A DNA stretch of 64,000 nucleotides from Gonium pectorale (Eukaryota; Chlorophyta; Chlorophyceae; Chlamydomonadales; Volvocaceae), in assembly GCA_001584585.1 (NCBI GenBank), contig LSYV01000011.1:1905698-1969697 (forward strand), written 5' to 3'. Positions 23,729 to 36,433 of this stretch are shown one piece after another. The notes beneath the pieces were generated by a model, which did no database searches, had not been told where the DNA came from, and worked only from the letters and a program-made list of their open reading frames with translations. The translations under genes and the position numbers were made by a program. The number at the start of each line of letters is the position of its first letter. Positions within the stretch are counted from its first letter, which is position 1.

Positions 23729-24355
23729 ATGAACGTCGATCCATTTCTTGGTGCGGAAGCACACAACGAGCAGGCTCAGCTTGCAAAGACGTCGATTGCC
23801 GACGCGACCGAGCTCGGCAGCCTGGCGCAGCTGCCCCCAAAGGCGCGATTTACGCAGGCATATAAGCACGGTCTGTTGCCCGCTTCCGGCACGGAGGGTG
23901 GCAACATCGTTGCCCACCAGCCCCCTGAAACCTTTGGACTTCCCGCGCCCGCTGGCGCCGGCTTCACCGTGCCAAGTGGCAATCGCGGTGTGAGGCGGTC
24001 CAGGCTCCCGCTCGACGGGGAAGTCGTCGCACGACGCGTGGCGGACCCTTCCGGCGGAGTGACCCACTTTTGCCCCGCGGCGGCCCATTTTGGCTTTGGG
24101 AACGACGACGACGACGGCGAGTCTGACGGGGACGCCATCCTCGCCCTCGGGGTAGCCCGCGCCCGGCAGGCAGCCGCATTAGGTGGTGCCAGGGACGAGG
24201 AAGAGGAGGTGCCAGAGGAGATCGATCCCCTGCAGCGCGGCCACAAGGCTCCACGCCTCGCGGTCAGCAAGATCCAGGGCCGCGCGGAGCCCCGCAAGCC
24301 CCGCATCGGGCCGCAGTACCAGGCCTTCGTGCCCCCCTGGCCGCCCGGGCTGTGA
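23729..24355 (+). CDS. Uncharacterised 208-aa protein
   Basis: A single open frame from ATG to TGA. The protein is not strongly low-complexity. A first half contains PPKARFTQAYKHGLLPASG and HQPPETFGLPAPAGAG, followed by an acidic loop (GNDDDDGESDGD), then EEEEVPEEIDPLQRGHKAPRL and a C-terminal PRIGPQYQAFVPPWPPGL. The last motif resembles the opening of ELM2 domains (VG..(Y/F)QA.(V/I)P), found in chromatin corepressor proteins, but the rest of ELM2 is absent. Only 197 bp separate its stop from the next start, so it may have a very short 3' UTR or be mis-bounded. Upstream exons cannot be excluded. Function unknown. Confidence 0.55.
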   Translation: MNVDPFLGAEAHNEQAQLAKTSIADATELGSLAQLPPKARFTQAYKHGLLPASGTEGGNIVAHQPPETFGLPAPAGAGFTVPSGNRGVRRSRLPLDGEVVARRVADPSGGVTHFCPAAAHFGFGNDDDDGESDGDAILALGVARARQAAALGGARDEEEEVPEEIDPLQRGHKAPRLAVSKIQGRAEPRKPRIGPQYQAFVPPWPPGL

Positions 24356-24552
24356 AGCCCCCAGGCTGAGAGGCGGCCGAGGAAAGGCCGTGCCGGGCGC
24401 GTAGCGGCGCCGGTCGGGGCCGGCCTGCGGCGGCGTCCGCAGCAGCAGCTGCTACTGCCTCTGCTGCCGGCTGCCAGCCAGCGGCTTCTGTCATCCGCTT
24501 GGGGCATTCCGGTCCGTGAGCAGCCTAGGGAAGGGCGGTGAGCAGAGCCGAC

Positions 24553-27500
24553 ATGTTCGGGGGCGGTGCGGCGCGGGCGCGCCGCTTTTCGCTGCTCCTG
24601 CTCGAGGAGGAGGAGGACTATGTGCAGGTGGGCCGCTGGCAGGGGCGGCGGGGTAGGGCAGGCCGTGAGAGCCTGGGCGGGTTGGGCGGGCCTCGTTCCT
24701 CCGCATCCCTGGCTGGTTCCGGAGCTGAGCTGGGACCTAGGGGATGCCCAGGGTGGAGGCTTGGCGACTTCACGCACTACGATATCAGTCACGTACAGAA
24801 CGAGTGCCGTACCACACTGAGCGATGCTCACTCAGTCCCGCCTCCGCACCCCTTCGCGCACCGCCCCTGCCCGCGGAAATCCCTTGCACACGCCGCCTCC
24901 CTGCCCCGCCCTCTCCGGTCCGCGCCAGGACTGGGTGGTGCTGGCCGCGTGGCCGGTGGACCGCGTGGCGGGCAACTGGCAGCGCAGCCCGCTGCTGCAG
25001 GGCCGCGTGCGGCTGTGCACCCGCTCGCTGTTCTTCGAGCCGGACGACGTGCGCGTGCCCATCGCGCGGTGGGTGCGGCGCTGGGCGGGGTGGGCGCCGC
25101 GGTGGGTGCGGCTGCGCCGCGGGCCGCAGCTTGCCACGCGGGCATGGAGCCCCGTTGAATCATCTGCGCGGCGTGTTCTGAAGGGCAGTCGCGGGCAGTC
25201 GGCTGCGTGGATGCTTGGGAGAGCGCGCTGTTGGGCAGCCAGGCCCGAACCGCCTCATTGAAGCTTCCCTTTTGCCGTCCGACAGGATACCCCTGGCATC
25301 GGTGAACTCCCTTGCCAGCGGCCCCTCCGTCGCCTCCGTCGCGGCGGCCCACGCTGGCGGCACCGCCAAGCCGCCGCCCGCCACCGGCGGCGGCGGCAGC
25401 GGGCCCAGCCTGGTGGTGGAGGCCCGTGAGGTGGCACTCATGCGTGCCAACATGGAGGAGGTGCCGTACACCTTTTTGAAGGCGCCCGATGGCGGCCCCG
25501 GCTTCCGGTGGGCCTTCGGGCCGGTGTTTAGTCCGCTGGGACCGCTGCTGGCGCAAGCGGGGGCGCTGCGGGAGATCAACGCGCGGCCGCGGGAGGAGCG
25601 CAACACGGCGCTTGAGGTGGGCAGGGTGTGGGGGTGGTGGGAGTGGCAGGGGCGGTGTTTCGCGCCACCAAGAGGACCTCGTTACGGGTTGGATTGTGAA
25701 GGCAAGGGAGTTGAAGGGGAGAAGGAATGAACAACGACGAGCTGGGCGCCAGCAGCGTTTGTCCCGTCCGGCGGCCAAGCCGGTCCTTGCCTGGTTTCAT
25801 CGGCTCCCGAAGGTGTCGGCGACCCGAGCGTCCAGCAGCCGCCAGATGTGTGTCGCAGTTGCCGGAAGCATCCGCGTGAGTTGCGTATGTAGCTAGGTAT
25901 GTAGGTAGTATCGTCGAAATGAAGGCCGTACCGTAGTAGTGGAGGTGTGTGCGTGCGCGTGCCTAGATCACCCACCCCCAGCCGGCCGTCGGTTCTAAGC
26001 GGCGCAATGCGCACACCGCGGCATGGCAGGACGTGCGCGGTGCTTGGCACAAGCCTGGCGACGTAATAACGGTGCATGCGCGCCCTTCGCCGTGCTCACT
26101 ATCAGCCGCTGCAAGCCTCCTGCCGCTCCCCTTGGACGCTGTGGGACGACCAGGGACGCGTACGACCCACGGCTCCTGTTTGGGACGCTAAGCAACCCCT
26201 CAACACTCAACAATCCTCATGCTCTCAAACGCCCCTGGACTCGGCCTCGCGACATCCCCCCCCTGCCCCCGTAGGAGCTGGCCCGTCAGCGCCTGGATGG
26301 CGTGTCGTTCGATTGCAGTCGGCTGCTGGACTTTGGCGAGCGGCTGGTGTGGGTGGGGCCGGTGCTGGCGCTGACGCCGCTGGTGCGCGAGTGGGGCCAC
26401 CTGGCCATCACGCCCGCGCGCGTCTACTTCCAGCCGCTGCACAACATAGCGGGTGAGGCCGGGGGGTGGGGGCGGCTGGGCGGGGTGGGGCGGCGCGGGG
26501 CGGCGGCCTGCGCAGGAGGCGCGGCCGGGGCCGGGTGCGTCGCGGGGCGGAGCGCTGGACACTGAAGAGTTCCAGCCCAGGACATCGGTCGCACGTTGGT
26601 CGCCCTGCTTGCTTCTGGAACTTATCCATAACCTGTCGTTGCCGTTTAGAAGGTGGTGGGGCATCCACCCAAAGCTTCTTCCAAACCATACTGCTGTTAA
26701 CCACTCTATCCTCCCGTTGCCGATCCAGGGGGGGCGCCGGTGAAGAGCCACCCGCTGGCGGCCATCGCGGCGGTGGCGCGGCGCCGCAGCAGCCTGCGAC
26801 CCGTAGGTCTCGAGATATTCTTTCTGCATCCGCAGAGCCCCAGCGCCGTCGGCGGGGCGGCGCCGTCTCCCTCGGGCAGCGCGCGGGGCGAGCCGCCGCA
26901 GCACGCGCCCTACCAACGGCAGCTGGCGGCGCTGGCTTCAAGCCCCATGTGGGACGCGCCCAGCGCCTTCTTCGCCTTCCGGTGAGGCCTCTGTGCCGCC
27001 GCCTGTGCGGATCTGGTCGAGGGGGAGCGCAGGAGGGGCTCGCAAGAAATGGCCAGGGCCAGCCCGGAGCGCGGCCGCCCGCAGCCAGCATTCATGGCCA
27101 GGAGGTTGTCGCGGCTAGGCAAGAGCGATTCGCCCCAGGGCTCTGCCCGCCTCCTGATTGTCTACACCCACGCCGCCTCTCTGATTGCTCACCCTGCTCA
27201 GCACGTTTCCACCCACCCGTCGCTGTCGTTGGCAAACGCAGGACGGAGGCCGACCGCGAGGCCGCGCGCCACCTGCTGACCTGCCAGCCGGAGCTGGGCG
27301 CCTGCGTGCCGCGGTCGCTGCCGCCGCAGCAGCTCGCCGCCTCATCCTCCTCCTCCGCCGCCGCCTCGGCATCGGCTGCCGACCCGCTGGCCGCGGCCGA
27401 CCCCCTTGCGGCGCACGGCATGCTGCTGGAGGCGGCGGGCCCCTGGCTGCGGCGCGTGACAGCGGCCTGGCAGCGCGGGGCGCTCTCTAACTTTGACTAC

Positions 27501-30500
27501 CTGCTGTACCTCAACTTCGCGGCAGGTGGGAGCGGGGCGTTACTCAGTCCGTGGGCAATCTGAGCGATGACGGGGTGATGGGTCGGGCGTTAAAGGGCAG
27601 GATATAGACGCATACACCGTTACCGCGCTGGCGCCTCTTGTGCGGAAAGCCTGGGCGCATCTGTTGGGTGGGAGCCAGGGTGGCGTTTTCACCGGGCTTC
27701 CGCGCTTGCTGACCATTAGCATTGGAGCACTGGTGTGTGGTGTGCAGTCGGAGGCACCGCCGGGACTGCACCTGGACGGTGGGACGCGGAATGGGGGTGT
27801 CACGGGGTAGGACGGGCGCGCGCACGCGACCTACCGGCGTGTCTAGCCTCCCCACCGCGTCCCCCGGCGTGCCAGCCCTAGAGCACCCGACCCGTAGCGC
27901 CCGACGCTGCCCCCTGCCCTCCCGCAACTCACCGCCAATGAATTCCCATCAACCTCCAGGCCGCAGCTTCAACGACCTAGCCCAGTGGCCGGTGTTCCCC
28001 TGGGTGCTCCGGAACTACGTGAGCGCCAGGCTGGACCTGGACGACCCAGCCAACTACAGGTGGGTCAGGCTCCCGCTGCCTCGCACCTCCCGCCGTCCGC
28101 CTCCCGCCTCCCGCTTCCCGCCTCCCGCGTCGCACTTGACCCGAACTACAGCTAATCCCGAAATAGTACTACAGCGTGCCCTGCACCCTCGGTTGTGTCG
28201 TACCGCCCGGCCACCCGAGCAGGGACCTGAGCAAGCCGGTGGGCGCGCTCAGCCCCGCCCGGCTGGAGGAGTTCCGGCGGCGCTTCCGGGACATGGCAGC
28301 GGACGCGTTCGAGGAGGGCTCCGTGCCGCCCTTCCTGTACGGCACGCACTACTCGACGCCGGGGTGCGTGTCGGGCCTTGCGGGAGTTGCGGGGCACGGT
28401 GCGGGGAGCGGGTGCCGAGCGGGTGTGGGTGCGGTTGTGTCGCCTGGTGTCGCGGGTGTGGGTGCGGATGCGGGAGTGGCCACCTCCATACGGGGGAAGG
28501 GGATTAGGGCTAGAGGCGCAGCGCGGCTGGTGGCCACTGGAAGGCTCGGCTGGGGGCAAAGGAGCGTGCATAGGCCTCCATGAAGCGGTTGTGTCGTCTC
28601 TTGCGAGGAGCCGGCCTTCCGCGTGCTTGGCGCAGCTGCTGAGCGCTCCACCCGCCGCATGGCTACAGCTTGCCTTCCGCTACCCCACCCTGCCGCTTGC
28701 AACGTGCCCCTGTCCTGACGGCAGCTCATGCCCTCTCATCCCCCCGTGTCATCGGGCCTTCGGGCGGGCCCTCTTTCCCTCCAAAACCGGCGGATTGTTT
28801 GGGTACTTTGTAATGTCGACGGTTTCCTTACGGAGCGTAGCGTAGTAAATGGAAACCGAGTTTTCCTGCGTTTCACGGGAGTGCTCCCACACGGGTGTAC
28901 GGCTGGTGTGTCTTAGGGTGGTGTGAGGTCGGTGTATTCTCGCCGATTACAACGTAGCTACGTATGTGCTTGTTCCGAGGTCCTAGTGGCTTCGAAAGCC
29001 TTCGTCTTAGGCCTCGGGATCACACCACCCAGGCTCCCCGCTGCGGTGAATAAGAACCCTTTCTCCGCGTGCTGGTGCCTGAGCTGTGGAGCTGTGCGCG
29101 TGTGTTTGTTGGACTGGGCTGGTCTTTGGCGTGTCAGACTTGGCTGGTCGGCTCGGCGCTTGGCATGGCATGTGACCGGAGTGGCAATGCTGCACGGCAT
29201 GCTTTTCGGTATGGATACGCAAATCACCGCAACCCCTTCCCCCTACTTGCCGTGTCTTTACTGCTCGGCCTACGCAGCTATGTGATGCACTGGCTGGTCC
29301 GCGCGGCGCCCAGCCACATGCTCCGGCTGCAGAACGGCCGCTTCGACACACCCGACCGCCTCTTCGCGTCGGTGCAGGTGCGGATGCAAATGAGGGTGCG
29401 GATGCGTGCGTGTGCGTGTGTATGTGCTTGGGTTGCGCATGCGATACAGGTGCTTATGTGTGCATGACTGCATAGCGGGAGGAGGATGTGGATTGCACGT
29501 GGCTGGTGCGCCAACGCCCTGCCCTCATCCCATCCCCAGTCCCTGTACGCGGGGCCACGCGGGCAGTGGCTTCCTCTGGAGCCTTCCGGTCGGGCGCAAG
29601 GTTAACAGCGCCCGCCTCTTGCCCCATCAACTGCTCTGCGGTGCTCTCCCAACTTTGCAGCGCATTCCCCACCCCGACCCCAACCCCGACCCCGGTGCGC
29701 AAGCGCAGGAGGCCTGGGAGGGCGTCCTGAACAGCAGCACGGACGTGAAGGAGCTCATCCCCGAGTTCTTCATGCCCGCATGGGACTTCCTTGTCAACGA
29801 GAAGCACCTGCCGCTGGGGGTGCGCCAGAGCGGCAGGTGCGAGCGCAGGAGGGAGAGGATGGGGGGGGGTGGGAAGGCATTCTCAGTAGAGAAGCCTGGG
29901 GGGCGCAATCCTCTCCCAACCGTCGAAACAACTGAGAGTTGAGAGGCGAAGGAAGTTTTCCAGGCGTGAGAGCGAAGCGCCGCCATCCCTCCCTGGTGGT
30001 CCTGCGCACACATGGACTACGAGGCCGGTGGTCTGAACGGGTTTATCAGCCCGGACCGGCTATCCCTGAAGGAGAATGGGGGGGGGAGGGGGAGAACAGA
30101 GGGAGGCGCGGGTAGATTGGTGGGCTGCGGAGGGTGAGCGCGAGCCCAGCGGGGCCCGTTGCCCTGCGCCCGACTCCGTGTGCACACGCTCACTCCATTG
30201 CCCTAGCCTCCTTGTTACCGTGCCCCCTAACCTCCTGGTTGCTCCCCAACCTCCTGCTGCCCTGCTGCTCCCTGCAGCATAGCCGCGACTGGCCCTGCAG
30301 CCTCCAACACTCCATCGCCTATGTCGCTCCCTGCCAAACTTATTCTTCCGCTTGCCGATGCTCTGCTTGGACGTCCGCCGCCTCCTGACGCACGTCTTGT
30401 AACCCGCTGCCCGCGCTCGCGTGCGCCTGCAGGCCGGTTGGCGACGTGGAGCTGCCGCCCTGGGCCTCCGACCCGCGGGACTTCCTGGCCAAGCAGCGCG

Positions 30501-33299
30501 CCGCGCTGGAGGCGCCGCCCGTCAGCCGGCAGCTGCACGCCTGGGTGGACCTGATCTTTGGCTACAAGCAGCGGGGCCCCGCCGCGGAGGCGGCGGACAA
30601 CGTGTTCTACCACCTGACGTACGAGGGCGCGGTGGACGCGGCGGCAGTGACGTCGCCCCTGGGGCTCAAGGCGCTGGAGACGCAGATCAACGAGGTGCAC
30701 ACGGCTGTGTGTGTATGTTCAGAAAGCGAATGCGCTTATGTCAAATGCATGGGCGCCTAGGTGTAAGCCCCAGTGTGCTCTGTGCTCAAAGTATTGAGTA
30801 TTGGGGGTGTGGGACGCGGGATGCCCATGATGCCATGAATCCTTGGTCGTAGTGGGCGCCGGGCGCCATTCGCATACCGGTACTGATTTGCGCGCCTCGG
30901 TCCCCCGCTGACGCCTTGCCCGCCTCGTCTGCAGTTCGGCCAAACGCCCAAGCAGCTCTTCACGACGCCGCATCCGCCGCGCCTCGTCTGCCCGCCCGCG
31001 CCCGACCCGGCCACGGTGTTCCCCGCCGTGGACGCGGCGGCCGGGCCGGGCGGCGTCGGGACCGGCGCCGGCGCCGGGGCGGGGAGCGGCGGCACCACGA
31101 GCTACGGCGGCGAAGGCGACGCCGGCAATCGCGACCTGGCCCTCGCGCTCCTGTCCACCATCCTCGCAGCCGCTGCATCGCCAGAAGGCGATGTCGCCAC
31201 CTCTGCCACCGCCGCCAGCGACGCCCCTTCGCCGCCACCGATGCAGCCTACGGCGGACCAGCTTGCCGCCGGCAGCTCGCCACCGCCGGCGCCGACGTCA
31301 GCGCCGCAGCCGTTAGCTGCTGCGGCGGCAGCGGCGCCGAGCCCTACGGGCGCGGACTTGGTCTCACGGCAAGCAAGCAGAAGCGTCGCCGCCGCTGCCG
31401 CGGGTCCCGCCAGTCCGGCCGGCGCCGGTGGCTCCACCACCGCCACAACCCTCTTCTCCAGCTTCCTGAAGCTCGGACGCTACCAGCAGCAGCAGGCCAA
31501 TGGCGCCGGCAGTCCCCAAGGCGGATCCGCCGGCCTCACACACGCCGCCTCTGGACCGGTCATTGCCGGCGCTGCTCCCGCCGGCGCTGCAGGCCCCTCC
31601 TTGTCGCCTTGGTCATCAATCATTGGAGCGCTGTCCGGGAGCAGGCGCGGCGCGCGATCACCGGCTGACACGACGGCTGCTGCCGGTGGGGACGAAGGCT
31701 CTGGGTCCTCGACGCTTCACTTACACCATGCTCGCTCGGAGCCAGCACCCAGCCACCATGCGGGCCTTCCCATCGCGGCGGGTCCCGGCGCAGCAGAGTC
31801 TCAACCACCCGGACCAGACGACGTCGGCTGCGTGCTAAGCACACAACCGGCGTCGGGGGCCACATCCGAAAGCGCCTGCGGAGGCAGCGGTGCCTCGGTC
31901 GCTGTGGACGTGGGCTGGGGCTGGGGCGGCCGCTGCGCGGCGCCCTTCCGAGCAATGTCTTCCTCGCAATTGACCCGTGGGCCACTTGCGGCCGTGGCGT
32001 CGGGCCGTAACGGCTACCTCTACTGCGCCGGCCAGGCAGGCATCCGCGTGGTGGCCGAGACCGCGGCGCCGGCGGCCGCCGCGTCCATGAGCCCCGAGCT
32101 CGGCCTCGGGCTAGGCCTCGGGGAGCCTGCCTCCGCCGTCGGCGACTCCGCCTCCACCGCTCTCACGGTGGTTCGTTCCACACAGCTCGACGGCGAGCTG
32201 CTCTCCCTGGTACTGCTGCCTCTGCCCGGCGCCGGCCAAGACGGCGCCGCAGCGGCCGGGCAGGGCGCCGGACCCCGGCACCAGCGGCTGCTGCTGGCTG
32301 GCTCGCACAAGGGCGCGGTGTACGCGTACTCGCCCGACGCGGGTCGCGTGGTGGGCACCTTCGAGGCGCACGACGACGCGGTGTGCTGCGTGCAGCTGGC
32401 GGGAGCTGCGACGGGGGCGCCGGTGCTGGTGACGGCGTCCTGGGACTGCTCCGTCAAGATTTGGAGGTACGGCTGCATTTGTGCGTGTGTACGGTGTTGG
32501 TAGTGCAGCACCGTGCGACACCTTGGATTACCTGGGCTGTACGCTTCACATATGCCATGTGTCTCCCCGATGCAGCCTGGCCCAGGGCCGTGCCCCCTGG
32601 TCCACGGGGCTCAGCCTCGCCACCGCGGAGCTGCGCGACTTCGACAGCGGCGTGTGGGCGCTGGCGGCCGACCCGTGGGTCGGCGCCCTGCTCGCTACCG
32701 GCACGGAGGAAGGCGTGGTGGCGCTGTGGGACACACGCGCCCCCGGCCGCCGCGCCTGCTGCGCGTGGCAGGCGCACGTCGCCCGGGACTACGTCGCTGG
32801 CCTCAGTCTCATCACCGGCGGCGACAGTGTCACCATCGGCCCCCCGGGCTCGGCTCCGGCAATGCTGCTTGCGGCGACAGCTGACGGCGCGCTGACGCTG
32901 TTCGACATACGGCAAGCGGGCGCCGCGGGCGGCGGCGTGCAGAGGCTGGCGGGAGCGGGGTGCAATGCGTCGCTCCGGTGCTGCGTGGCGGACGAGCGGC
33001 TGGCCTTGGCGGGAGACGAGTCGGGGGCGCTGCAGCTGTGGGACGTGGGCAGGATGGCGGGCGGGACGGAGGCGGTGCGGGCCGGCGGGCCGGGCCCTGA
33101 CGGGCTGTACCCGCCTTGGGAGGGCGAGGCGACGGACGGGGCCGCAGTGTGCAGCATGGACGTGTACCCCGGCACCGCGGGGGCAGCTGCGGGCGCAGGA
33201 GAGGAGGCGGAGGGTGGGCGCAGCTCGGGCAGCGGGGCGGTGCGAGTGGCGCTGGTGACGGAGGGCGGGAAGCTGGTTGTGCTCGAGAGCGACGGATAG
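24553..33299 (+). CDS. FAN/NSMAF-type BEACH-WD40 protein
   Basis: Thirteen exons in one frame, 1415 aa: 24553-24627, 24929-25068, 25286-25616, 26275-26452, 26729-26981, 27242-27525, 27960-28059, 28223-28363, 29278-29377, 29709-29836, 30433-30694, 30935-32466 and 32576-33299. The start matches animal FAN (RFSLLLL then an acidic stretch). Residues ~25-190 are a GRAM-like region ([20 protein letters not shown]); a PH-like region follows. The BEACH domain is ~418-665: [62 protein letters not shown] 320-residue Ala/Gly/Pro/Ser linker then leads to WD repeats in the C-terminal ~400 residues ([48 protein letters not shown]). BEACH proteins act in vesicle and membrane trafficking; animal FAN links TNF receptor to neutral sphingomyelinase. 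The algal role is unknown. Confidence 0.93.
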
Positions 33300-34792
33300 G
33301 GACCGCGCAGGACTGCGAATACGTGACGGCTGCCAGACCAAGGCCCTGCTTGGCTGAGCAGCAGGGTTAAATTGCTACCGAGGCGCGGTGGGATGGTTTG
33401 CATGCGGCTTCTCCAAGTTCGCCCGCCGTATAAGGGTTGCATGCACACTAGGGCGCTGCGTGTGTGCCGGTGCATGCAAGCTGGGCGCAAGCTGTGCGTT
33501 GCGCCGCTTTTATCAGCCCCCAGGGTGCGCCATCGCGTGTCGGTTGGCTTTGGGCCGTTTTGGGTGCCGAGACCGGTCGTGGGAACGACAATTGTCAGTT
33601 GACCCGCAGCGACGTCGGTGGTAGGTGCGATGTGCGTCTGCGATGTCTCCCGCTGGAATGCTGCTACGCGTCGAGACATCCAGGTCCAGCGCAGGCTGTG
33701 GCCTGAGGAGCCTGTGGCAAATGTGTGGTGGATTCCAGCGTGTCCACTGCAGCAAACACGCTGTGCACAGGGCAGGTAACTGCCCCGCGGCGGCTGAGTT
33801 CCCCGTGCTGTAGCTGCTGTAGCGCGGTCTGCGTTTCAAGGCTTGCCGGTATGGAATGTAGAAACTATAAACATTAAAACGGGCGGCATCCGAACGCGAG
33901 TACAGCGCGCCGCACACCTTCACCATGCATGTGAGGGCATGATCTGCTACGGACTCGCAGCTTCGCACCAAGGGGTTACAGACGATCCTATTTATCTTTA
34001 AATCTGTGCTGAAACGAGTCATACCACGTCATCACGACACATGGCAGTGCAGAGCTGCCTGCGAATAACAGCCAACTGGGGCTTAGCTCCTGACATTCCT
34101 GGCAGTTCCGGCCAGGCCTTGCCCCGCCACCAGATCCAGTTGTCGCATGCACGTCTCCACCGCAACTCCAACTCAGCCATCGCGATGCGGACGGGGATCA
34201 CATCATGCGGACCATGTCCCCTCCAGCCAAAAGGCATATGCTGAAGCCGGTCCCGGAGTGCTTGGCACGCACGGCATTGGCAGTACGGCTCGGCCCTAAT
34301 AGAGAATAGTAGAATAATGCACACGCGTCGTCCCGGTACAAAACTGTACGGCCATGCCGGCCTGCGCATTGCAGGGTACCGGCAACGGGGCATCGTGCCG
34401 TACACGATGCCGTTCTCCGCACTCTCCGCTGATCTTTATGAATAGCTCACCGATGCAAGGTGGCACGGTGTCTAGGCATCTTTGTTCTTGCTGCCCACCG
34501 CTTGAACCGCCGGTGGTGAAAAAACAAGAGCAAAGGAAGAGTTAGGGGCCCTGATGACCAGCCCATCGTTGCCATGCTATTGACAGGACAAGAAAACTTC
34601 GCTGGCCTCACCGGTCACCGCACTCTATCACACTGTGTAGTGCACGCGAAAAAAGAGAAATCTGCAGGGAAAGAGCGGAACCGCCGCCGCACGCGGAACC
34701 CGCCAACCCCCTTTTCGTTCAAGATGCTAGCAGGTCCACTGGTGTGTGACGCGGCCCTACGTTGCCTGGGATCCTGGAACATGTACACGCTA
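33300..34792. other. Intergenic between BEACH gene and coiled-coil paralog 1
   Basis: Two 3' ends converge here. No ORF with family features was seen and no TGTAA signal was found close to the BEACH stop. 34030-34440 is slightly A/T-richer and without clear content. Confidence 0.4.
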
Positions 34793-35623
34793 CTACATGC
34801 AACGGATGTACACGTGCGGCGTGATGGCATGGGAACGCAATCGCTGGACCTCGCCCTTGAGCTCCTGGTTCTCCGCCCGCAGCGCCGCCATCCGCTCCTC
34901 CATCTCCGCCAGCGCCAGGTCGCGCACCGTCTCCCGCACGACGCCCTCCATGAACACGTACATCTCCCTTACCACCCACAGCTGCTCCTTGCCCAGCGCC
35001 AGCGGCTCATCTGAGTCCGAGAGCTTCAAGTGTACGTCACCGCTGCAGTGGTTGCTGTACAGCCAGCACCGCTCCCCGCATGCGGACGCGGCAGACTTGT
35101 AACGGCCGATGTAGACCCACATCTCGTGCGGGTTGGAGAGGTGCATGCTGGGCACGCAGTAGCCGTCGGGGTGCTTGTACAGCAGCTTGGGCGCGTACGT
35201 GAACATGAGCTCCTGAGAAAGTTTAGTGGCCTTGGCGGCCAGGCTTGCGTCGCGCGCACGGAAGGCCGCGGGCCGGGCGGTGACGTAGCCCTTCTCATCA
35301 ACGGGAAAGTGCCGATCCCCGTTGTCGTGCTGCTGGAGAAGAAAGGGGGGAGGGATATGCATGCCAAGTTCATCACACGACTGTGCGGAGCAAGGGGAGC
35401 TGGTACGGCGGCGCTGCAGGTTTTGGGATCAGATAGCGGGTGGATTCTTTAAGGGAGCGTACGGTACAGAAGCAAGCATTGTGGTACGGTGGTACGAGCA
35501 TGCATTGTGCTGGATTAATCAAGCTGTGGTATGCGACAACAGATCCGGCAAGCAGCAGACAGCACAAGCGCTTACCATTGCGTTGTTGTCACCTTCGACC
35601 GTGCCTTGAAACTTCCTGACCAT
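34793..35623 (-). CDS. Uncharacterised coiled-coil protein, paralog 1
   Basis: Two exons, 35623-35576 and about 35329-34793, give about 194 aa. The intron is phase 0 with ATG|GTAAGC; two CAG acceptors three bases apart are possible. Exon 1 starts at ATG 35623 and has an in-frame stop just upstream. Exon 2 contains FPVDEKGYVTARPAAFRARD, LLYKHPDGYCVPSMHLSN, HEMWVYIGRYK and CWLYSN, then a C-terminal heptad coiled coil (MEERMAALRAENQELKGEV). Exon 2 is about 70% identical in protein to the gene at 38489-39200, with the same intron place and phase. I do not recognise the family. The coiled coil suggests a dimer. Differences between the copies are mostly conservative and both frames are open, which argues for selection on protein sequence. 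Confidence 0.75.
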
Positions 35624-36433
35624 TTACAAATGTTGCGTTGCCCGAACACCGTGTCGTCCAAGGCAATATCACCATGACGAGGAGTAATCATAGTGGTGAT
35701 TTTAATTTGCCGAGGTTCTTTCCCTGCATGTCGCGTCACTCGTCCTGTCGAATTGCATGTCCTCACACATGTCAACTCTCTCGTCGGCGGTCACATCCTT
35801 CACGCTTCATACGATGTGTTTTTATATACATTTGTAGCCATTTGTAATCTCGTACGCAAAACGGCAACGCAGCTTGACAAACTTGTCCAAGGGGCGTGTC
35901 CAACGGGTCACGGAAGGGGGACGGGTTAGAAACGGGGGATAAGAAGGAGAGATACAGGACGGAGGCTGGGCACAACAGAGTCCGTTTCCGAGCTGACAGG
36001 GAAACCTCGTCGCTCCACCTGCCTTGTCTTGTACCAACCCAACCGCCCTGCTGGTAAGGTCGCGTCGGTGTGTATATGACCGCAGAGGCGGTCTCCCGCT
36101 TCCTCTATCTGCAGCTTTCAAATTCCGGAACCTCCCTGCTGTAATCGCACACAGGGTATACAGCCCCCCCCCTGCGTCCCCAATAACATGCCGTAACAGA
36201 GCTCCTCCACGCCCCTCACCCGTACTTGCAACACTGGCGTTTCGGAGGGTTTACGGGGGGGGGGGGTAAGGGGGCTTAGGGCTGCTATAGGGTATCTATG
36301 TAGGTCCCGACGTGCCCGCTGGGTCTGAGACGATCGCATGTCGGATGGTGGCAGGCCTTTGCTTTCACCCGGTACACTGCCACATGGGGGCCCCGAATGA
36401 TGCACTGAGTTCCGGAGACTATGGGATATACAG
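35624..36433. other. Upstream region of paralog 1, no gene recognised
   Basis: About 800 bp, A/T-richer than coding DNA, including a TTTTTATATACATTTG stretch near 35820 and a run of eleven G at 36250-36260. It probably contains the promoter of the minus-strand gene. No protein-coding signal seen. Confidence 0.4.

Noticed and set aside
23776..24831. 351-codon minus-strand ORF over the small unknown gene
   Set aside because: It overlaps the BEACH gene start and promoter and has no ordered segment.
36250..36262. Run of G as a possible G-quadruplex control site
   Set aside because: A single homopolymer, most likely slippage; no further G-runs with loop spacing were seen.
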